From: DASUPK01 sp963743575
Lineage (GTDB): Bacteria; Actinomycetota; Thermoleophilia; Solirubrobacterales; 70-9
Reading direction: 5' to 3'
DNA length: 64,000 nucleotides
NCBI GenBank assembly: GCA_963743575.1
Contig: CAVUQC010000004.1
Location: 310,001-374,000 of the forward strand
The position numbers and the translations under genes were made by a program. Of this stretch, positions 60,292-64,000 are shown in pieces (the stretch's first letter is position 1; every line of letters starts with the position of its first letter). Below the pieces are notes generated by a model, which had not been told where the DNA came from, ran no database searches, and was given only the letters and a program-made list of their open reading frames with translations.

Positions 60292-62487
60292 GTGACCGAC
60301 GAGCTCGCCCAGCGAAGTACGGAATCCAGTGGACCGGCGGCGGACGGCGGCGCCACGATCGTTCCGGAGACGGTGAGGACGAGCGCCTCCGAGCCCGACC
60401 TCACGGACCCTGCTCTCTACTTCAACCGCGAGCTCTCCTGGCTCGACTTCAACGACCGTGTCCTGCAGCTCGCCGAGGATCCGAGCCTCCCGCTGCTGGA
60501 GCGGGTCAACTTCGCGTCCATCTACCAGGACAACCTCGACGAGTTCTTCATGGTGCGCGTCGCGGGCCTGCACGATCAGGTCGATGGGAAGATCGACAAG
60601 CGCGGGGCCGATGGAATGGCCGCCTCCGACATCATCGCTCTGATCCGGCAGCGAGCGATCGATCTGCGCCTGCGCCTGACCCGCTGCTTCGAGGATGAGA
60701 TTCAGCCCGCGCTCGCCGAGCACGGCATCCGGATAATCCCGCTGAGTGCCGCGGACGAGGGCCAGCGGGAGGAGATCGAGCACCTCTTCCAGAGCCAGGT
60801 CTTCCCAGCCCTGACACCCCTCGTAATCGGCCGCGGCCGGCCCTTCCCCTACATCTCCAACCTCTCCCTCAGCATCGGCGTCCTGCTGCGCAATCCCGAG
60901 AAGGACGAGGAGGTGGCTGCCAGGGTCAAGGTGCCGAAGGAGCTGCTGCGCCGCTTCCTGTCCGTCGGCGAGGGAGGCCTCACCTTCGTCCCGCTGGAGG
61001 AGGTGATCGCCGGGAACCTAGACGACCTCTTCCCCGGCATGGAGATCGTCCACCACTCGCTGTTCCGGGTGACGCGGGACACCGACTATGACGTCTCGGA
61101 CGAGGCCGACGACCTGCTGCTCGCCGTCGAGGAGGAGGTGCGCCGCCGCCGCTTCGGCGAGGTCGTGAGGCTCGAGGTCTCTCCGGACATGGAGCCGCGA
61201 CTGCGCGATCAGCTGGTTGAGGCGATGGAGATCGGGGACCACCAGGTCTACGAACCACCGGGCTTGCTCGGCATCGACGACCTGGTCGACATCTACTCGG
61301 TGCAGGGGTTCCGCGAGCTGCGCTATCCGCCCTGGCAGGGCGTCACCCCCGCGCAGCTACAGCAGGGGAGCCGAAGTCAGCGAGAGATCGACGTCTTCGC
61401 CGCCATGCGCCAGGGCGACATCCTCGTCCACCATCCATACGACTCCTTCAACAGCTCCGTGGAGCGCTTCGTCCGGCAGGCGGTGGAGGACCCGAACGTC
61501 CTGGCGATCAAGCAGACGGTCTACCGGACGAGCGCCGACTCGCCGCTCGTTCCGGGACTGATCGAGGCGTCGGAGCGCGGCAAGCAGGCGGTCTGCCTCG
61601 TGGAGCTCAAGGCGCGCTTCGACGAGAGCGCGAACATCCGCTGGGCCAGGGCTCTTGAAGAAGCGGGCGTCCACGTCGTCTACGGGATCCCGGGCCTGAA
61701 GACGCACGTCAAGTGCATCCTGGTCGCCCGCCGCGAGGGCGAGGGGGTCCGCAACTACGTCCACATCGGCACCGGCAACTACAACCCGAAGACCGCCCGG
61801 ATCTACACCGACTTCGGCCTGTTCACCTCGAACCAGGAGATCGGGGACGACATCGCGGAGATGTTCAACTACCTGACGGGCTATGCCCGCCCGAGCGGCT
61901 ATCGCAAGGTGCTGGTGGCGCCGTTCAATCTCAAGGAGGGGATCGTCGGCGAGATCGAGCGCACGATCGAGGCGCACTCGCCCGAGCATCCGGCGCGCAT
62001 CCGGATGAAGATGAACTCGCTGCTCGATCCGCCCTGTATCCGGGCGCTCTACCGCGCCTCGCAGGCCGGGGTGGAGGTCGACCTCAACGTCCGGGGGATC
62101 TGCGCGCTGCGGCCCGGAGTGCAGGGCATCTCCGAGAACATCCGAGTCGTCTCAATCGTCGGCCGCTTCCTGGAGCACGCCCGGATCTACTCGTTCGAGC
62201 GCCCGGAGGACACGAAGATCCTGATCGGCTCGGCCGACCTGATGCCGCGGAACCTCTACAACCGGGTCGAGTTGGTCACCCCGGTCGAGGATCCCTTGAA
62301 TCGGGACCAGCTCACCGAGGATCTCGATCTGGCCTTCGCCGACAACACCAACGCGTGGGAGCTGGACAGTGACGGCGTCTGGTCGCGCCGGACGACGAAC
62401 GGCGACCCGCCGCGGAGCCTGCAGTCGGAGCTGATCGAGCACCACGCGCGGCGCGCCGCGGCCGCGGCAGCGGCCGTCAGCGGCTAG
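60292..62487 (+). CDS. ppk1: polyphosphate kinase 1
   Basis: A protein of 731 residues. The N-terminal domain starts LYFNRELSWLDFNDRVLQLAEDPSLPLLERVNFASIYQDNLDEFFMVRVAGL. The catalytic core has the two His: THVKCILVARR (about His471, the autophosphorylated position) and NYVHIGTGNYNPKTARIYTDFGLFTSN (about His490). The C-terminal phospholipase-D-like repeat has LIGSADLMPRNLYNRVELV. It builds polyphosphate from ATP. The start is the GTG at 60292, 21 bp after the PHP-glycosyltransferase. It shares a neighbourhood with Ppx/GppA, CHAD and DUF47 proteins. Confidence 0.94.
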   Translation: MTDELAQRSTESSGPAADGGATIVPETVRTSASEPDLTDPALYFNRELSWLDFNDRVLQLAEDPSLPLLERVNFASIYQDNLDEFFMVRVAGLHDQVDGKIDKRGADGMAASDIIALIRQRAIDLRLRLTRCFEDEIQPALAEHGIRIIPLSAADEGQREEIEHLFQSQVFPALTPLVIGRGRPFPYISNLSLSIGVLLRNPEKDEEVAARVKVPKELLRRFLSVGEGGLTFVPLEEVIAGNLDDLFPGMEIVHHSLFRVTRDTDYDVSDEADDLLLAVEEEVRRRRFGEVVRLEVSPDMEPRLRDQLVEAMEIGDHQVYEPPGLLGIDDLVDIYSVQGFRELRYPPWQGVTPAQLQQGSRSQREIDVFAAMRQGDILVHHPYDSFNSSVERFVRQAVEDPNVLAIKQTVYRTSADSPLVPGLIEASERGKQAVCLVELKARFDESANIRWARALEEAGVHVVYGIPGLKTHVKCILVARREGEGVRNYVHIGTGNYNPKTARIYTDFGLFTSNQEIGDDIAEMFNYLTGYARPSGYRKVLVAPFNLKEGIVGEIERTIEAHSPEHPARIRMKMNSLLDPPCIRALYRASQAGVEVDLNVRGICALRPGVQGISENIRVVSIVGRFLEHARIYSFERPEDTKILIGSADLMPRNLYNRVELVTPVEDPLNRDQLTEDLDLAFADNTNAWELDSDGVWSRRTTNGDPPRSLQSELIEHHARRAAAAAAAVSG

Positions 62488-62518
62488 CCACCGCGGGCCT
62501 CTGGTAGCTTGGCGCGCG

Positions 62519-63139
62519 GTGGCCCGGCGCTCGGTGACAAGCAGGGACTCGGTCTATTTCGACGCCCTCGCCGAGGCCGGAACCAACATCCTGCGCGCCG
62601 CGAAGCTCCTGGAGCACATGTTCGACACCTGGCCCGAGGACAGCGGCGTGGCCCGCGACATCCTGAAGGCCGAGCAGGAGGGCGACAGGATCACCCAGGA
62701 CATCGTGCGTCGCCTCAACGCCGACCCGCCCAAGGGTCTCGACAGCGCCGAGATCTACGCGCTCGCCACCCAGCTCGATGACATCGTCGACGACATCGAG
62801 GAGGCCGCGGACTTCATGGGCCTCTTCGCGATCGAGGCCCCGATGGAGCAGGCCCACGTCCTCTCCACGGTCCTCGCCCAGTCCTGCGAGCAGGTCTCGG
62901 GGCTGCTCACCGATCTGCGCGGCTTCGAGGACCTCGAGCATTATTGGGTCGAGATCCACCGTCTCGAGAACGAGGGGGACCGGGTCTGGCGCGAGGCCCT
63001 CGCCTCGCTCTTCTCCGACGGCATCGACCCGATGGTCGTGATCCGCTGGAAGGACATCTTCGGCCTGCTCGAGCGCGCCATCGACTCGACCGAGACCGCC
63101 GCGCACAGGATCGAGGCGATCGCCGTCAAGCACTCCTAG
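62519..63139 (+). CDS. DUF47 / PhoU-like protein
   Basis: A protein of 206 residues, helical, of the DUF47 (TIGR00153, PhoU-related) family: SVYFDALAEAGTNILRAAKLLEHMF, then QLDDIVDDIEEAADFMGLF and RLENEGDRVWREALASLF, with metal-binding acidic clusters. DUF47 proteins usually pair with PiT phosphate permeases. Here none is adjacent, and the partner is ppk1, 31 bp upstream. It may regulate phosphate flux into polyphosphate. The start is the GTG at 62519. The next gene starts at its stop. Confidence 0.87.
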   Translation: MARRSVTSRDSVYFDALAEAGTNILRAAKLLEHMFDTWPEDSGVARDILKAEQEGDRITQDIVRRLNADPPKGLDSAEIYALATQLDDIVDDIEEAADFMGLFAIEAPMEQAHVLSTVLAQSCEQVSGLLTDLRGFEDLEHYWVEIHRLENEGDRVWREALASLFSDGIDPMVVIRWKDIFGLLERAIDSTETAAHRIEAIAVKHS

Positions 63140-63616
63140 ATGGCCAACGACAGCGGCCGCCAGGAGACGGAGGAGCAGCGTGCGGATCGAAACCTCTCGG
63201 ACCTGCTCCAGGAGCTGCGGGTGGCGCTCCCCGGCGTCCAGGTTCTCTTCGCCTTCCTGCTCACGGTCCCGTTCACGCAGCGATTCGACGATCTGAGCAG
63301 CTTCGACCAGAAGCTCTACTACGGCGTGCTGATCACGGTCGCGCTGGCCACGGTGATGTTGGTCGCCCCCACGGCGGGCCACCGGATTCTCTTCCGCCGC
63401 CAGCAGAAGGAGTTCATCGTCTCGATCTCCAACACGCTCGCCCTGGTGGGTCTGCTGCTCCTGGCAATCGGGATGACCGGCGCGATTGCGCTGATCAGCG
63501 ACTTCATCTTCGGCACCACCACCGCCGTGATCAGCACGATCGTGATGGCGCTCGCCTACGCGGGCTTCTGGTACGTGGGGCCGATTCGGCGCAGGCAGCA
63601 GCTCCCGCCGCGTTGA
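63140..63616 (+). CDS. DUF6328 family membrane protein
   Basis: A protein of 158 residues with four hydrophobic helices: LPGVQVLFAFLLTVPF, YYGVLITVALATVMLVAP, TLALVGLLLLAIGMTGAIALI and AVISTIVMALAYAGFWYVGP. The acidic N-terminus (ETEEQRADRNLSDLLQELRVA) and RFDDLSSFDQKLYYGVL are typical of DUF6328. Function unknown. The ATG at 63140 begins 1 bp after the DUF47 stop. Its own stop overlaps the next TTG by 3 bp, so it lies in a tight operon. Confidence 0.82.
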   Translation: MANDSGRQETEEQRADRNLSDLLQELRVALPGVQVLFAFLLTVPFTQRFDDLSSFDQKLYYGVLITVALATVMLVAPTAGHRILFRRQQKEFIVSISNTLALVGLLLLAIGMTGAIALISDFIFGTTTAVISTIVMALAYAGFWYVGPIRRRQQLPPR

Positions 63617-64000
63617 AGGTCCTGATCTTCAGCGCGTCGATCGGCGAGGGACATGACCTGCCCGCCCGTGTGCTCGCCGACGGAATCGACCGGGAGGCGC
63701 CCGGCACCGAGATCGAGATCGTGGACTCGCTGGCCGTGGTCGGCTGGCTCACCCGCCGGCTCGTCATGGACAGCTCGCGCTTTCACTCCAAGTGGGGGAG
63801 CCGGTTGTTCGATCTCTCCTACAGGCTGATCACCGACGTGCCCCCGACGCGGTGGTTCGCCGGGCACCTGACCCAGTGGCTGGCGGCGAGGTCGATCCGC
63901 AGGGCGGTTCTGGAAAGGGACCCCGACGTCGTCGTCTCGACGTATCCCGGGACGACCGAGGTGCTCGGTGCGTTGCGGAGCAAGGGGAAGATCGACGCTC
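63613..64000 (+). CDS. N-terminal part of an MGDG synthase-like glycosyltransferase (runs off the window)
   Basis: Open from the TTG at 63613 to the window end, 129 codons seen. It begins KVLIFSASIGEGHDLPARVLADGID, the MGDG_synth (PF06925) opening with the GEGH loop. SRLFDLSYRLITDVPPTRW and DPDVVVSTYPGTTEVLGAL follow, as in processive diacylglycerol glucosyltransferases (UgtP-like). It probably uses UDP-sugar to make a glycolipid at the membrane. The start overlaps the DUF6328 stop. Truncated only by the window edge. Confidence 0.82.
   Translation, partial: MKVLIFSASIGEGHDLPARVLADGIDREAPGTEIEIVDSLAVVGWLTRRLVMDSSRFHSKWGSRLFDLSYRLITDVPPTRWFAGHLTQWLAARSIRRAVLERDPDVVVSTYPGTTEVLGALRSKGKIDA

Overview
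The window is a high-GC actinobacterial chromosome segment. The best fit is class Thermoleophilia, near Solirubrobacterales. The basis is very high GC, many GTG and TTG starts, secreted proteins ending in Lys/Cys tails (KKCKKKK type), a type III glutamine synthetase, an AbiEi/DUF559 gene and mycobacterial-type ArsC and crotonases. This placement is inference; no rRNA gene is present. I saw no tRNA, rRNA or CRISPR array.

Layout. 0-17 kb: accessory and housekeeping genes: two choice-of-anchor Q proteins, a Kelch protein, an MBL-fold hydrolase, a TetR/MFS drug-efflux pair, a CMD/AhpD protein, NDH-2, a DMT transporter, an acyl-CoA ligase, an Na+/H+ antiporter, a CGNR regulator, a broken DUF2855 gene, a serine hydrolase and a GAF-GGDEF protein. 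17-37 kb: type III glutamine synthetase, two VOC genes (one broken), a membrane GGDEF protein, a TMEM175 channel, a phosphoesterase, a HAD hydrolase, an MFS porter, a lipoate ligase-like protein, two crotonases, YjbQ, EamA, an HD protein, a 1.1 kb DUF559 element, an M23 peptidase, UppP and a CDF exporter. 37-44 kb: phosphate regulon: a PhoB-like regulator, an orphan PhoB-type DNA-binding protein and pstSCAB-phoU, with two four-unit 11-bp PHO boxes. 44-51.5 kb: a divergent arsenic island: arsC, ArsJ-associated GAPDH, arsJ, acr3 and a TIM-barrel gene leftward; arsR, arsM and an R2-like di-iron gene rightward. 51.5-64 kb: polyphosphate and surface-sugar region: Ppx/GppA, DedA, MarR, two CHAD proteins, a REP-associated transposase between inverted REP ends, GH31, a PHP-glycosyltransferase fusion, ppk1, DUF47, DUF6328 and the start of an MGDG-synthase-like glycosyltransferase.

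How the parts fit together. Phosphate uptake, arsenate handling and polyphosphate metabolism lie within 26 kb. Arsenate mimics phosphate, so the order Pst, then ars, then polyP is suggestive. Two palindrome systems stand out. One is a 44-nt palindrome that occurs inverted at both ends of a DUF559 endonuclease-like gene inserted at a CTAG shared by two convergent stop codons, plus one solo copy. The other is the REP pair around the transposase, plus a third copy inserted in frame inside the PHP-glycosyltransferase gene.

Quality note. Five genes (the anchor Q fragment, DUF2855, VOC twice, metallophosphoesterase, DUF559) read as intact only if a single extra base is removed at six sites. All six are +1 insertions. 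Either there is a sequencing insertion bias or these genes are decaying.
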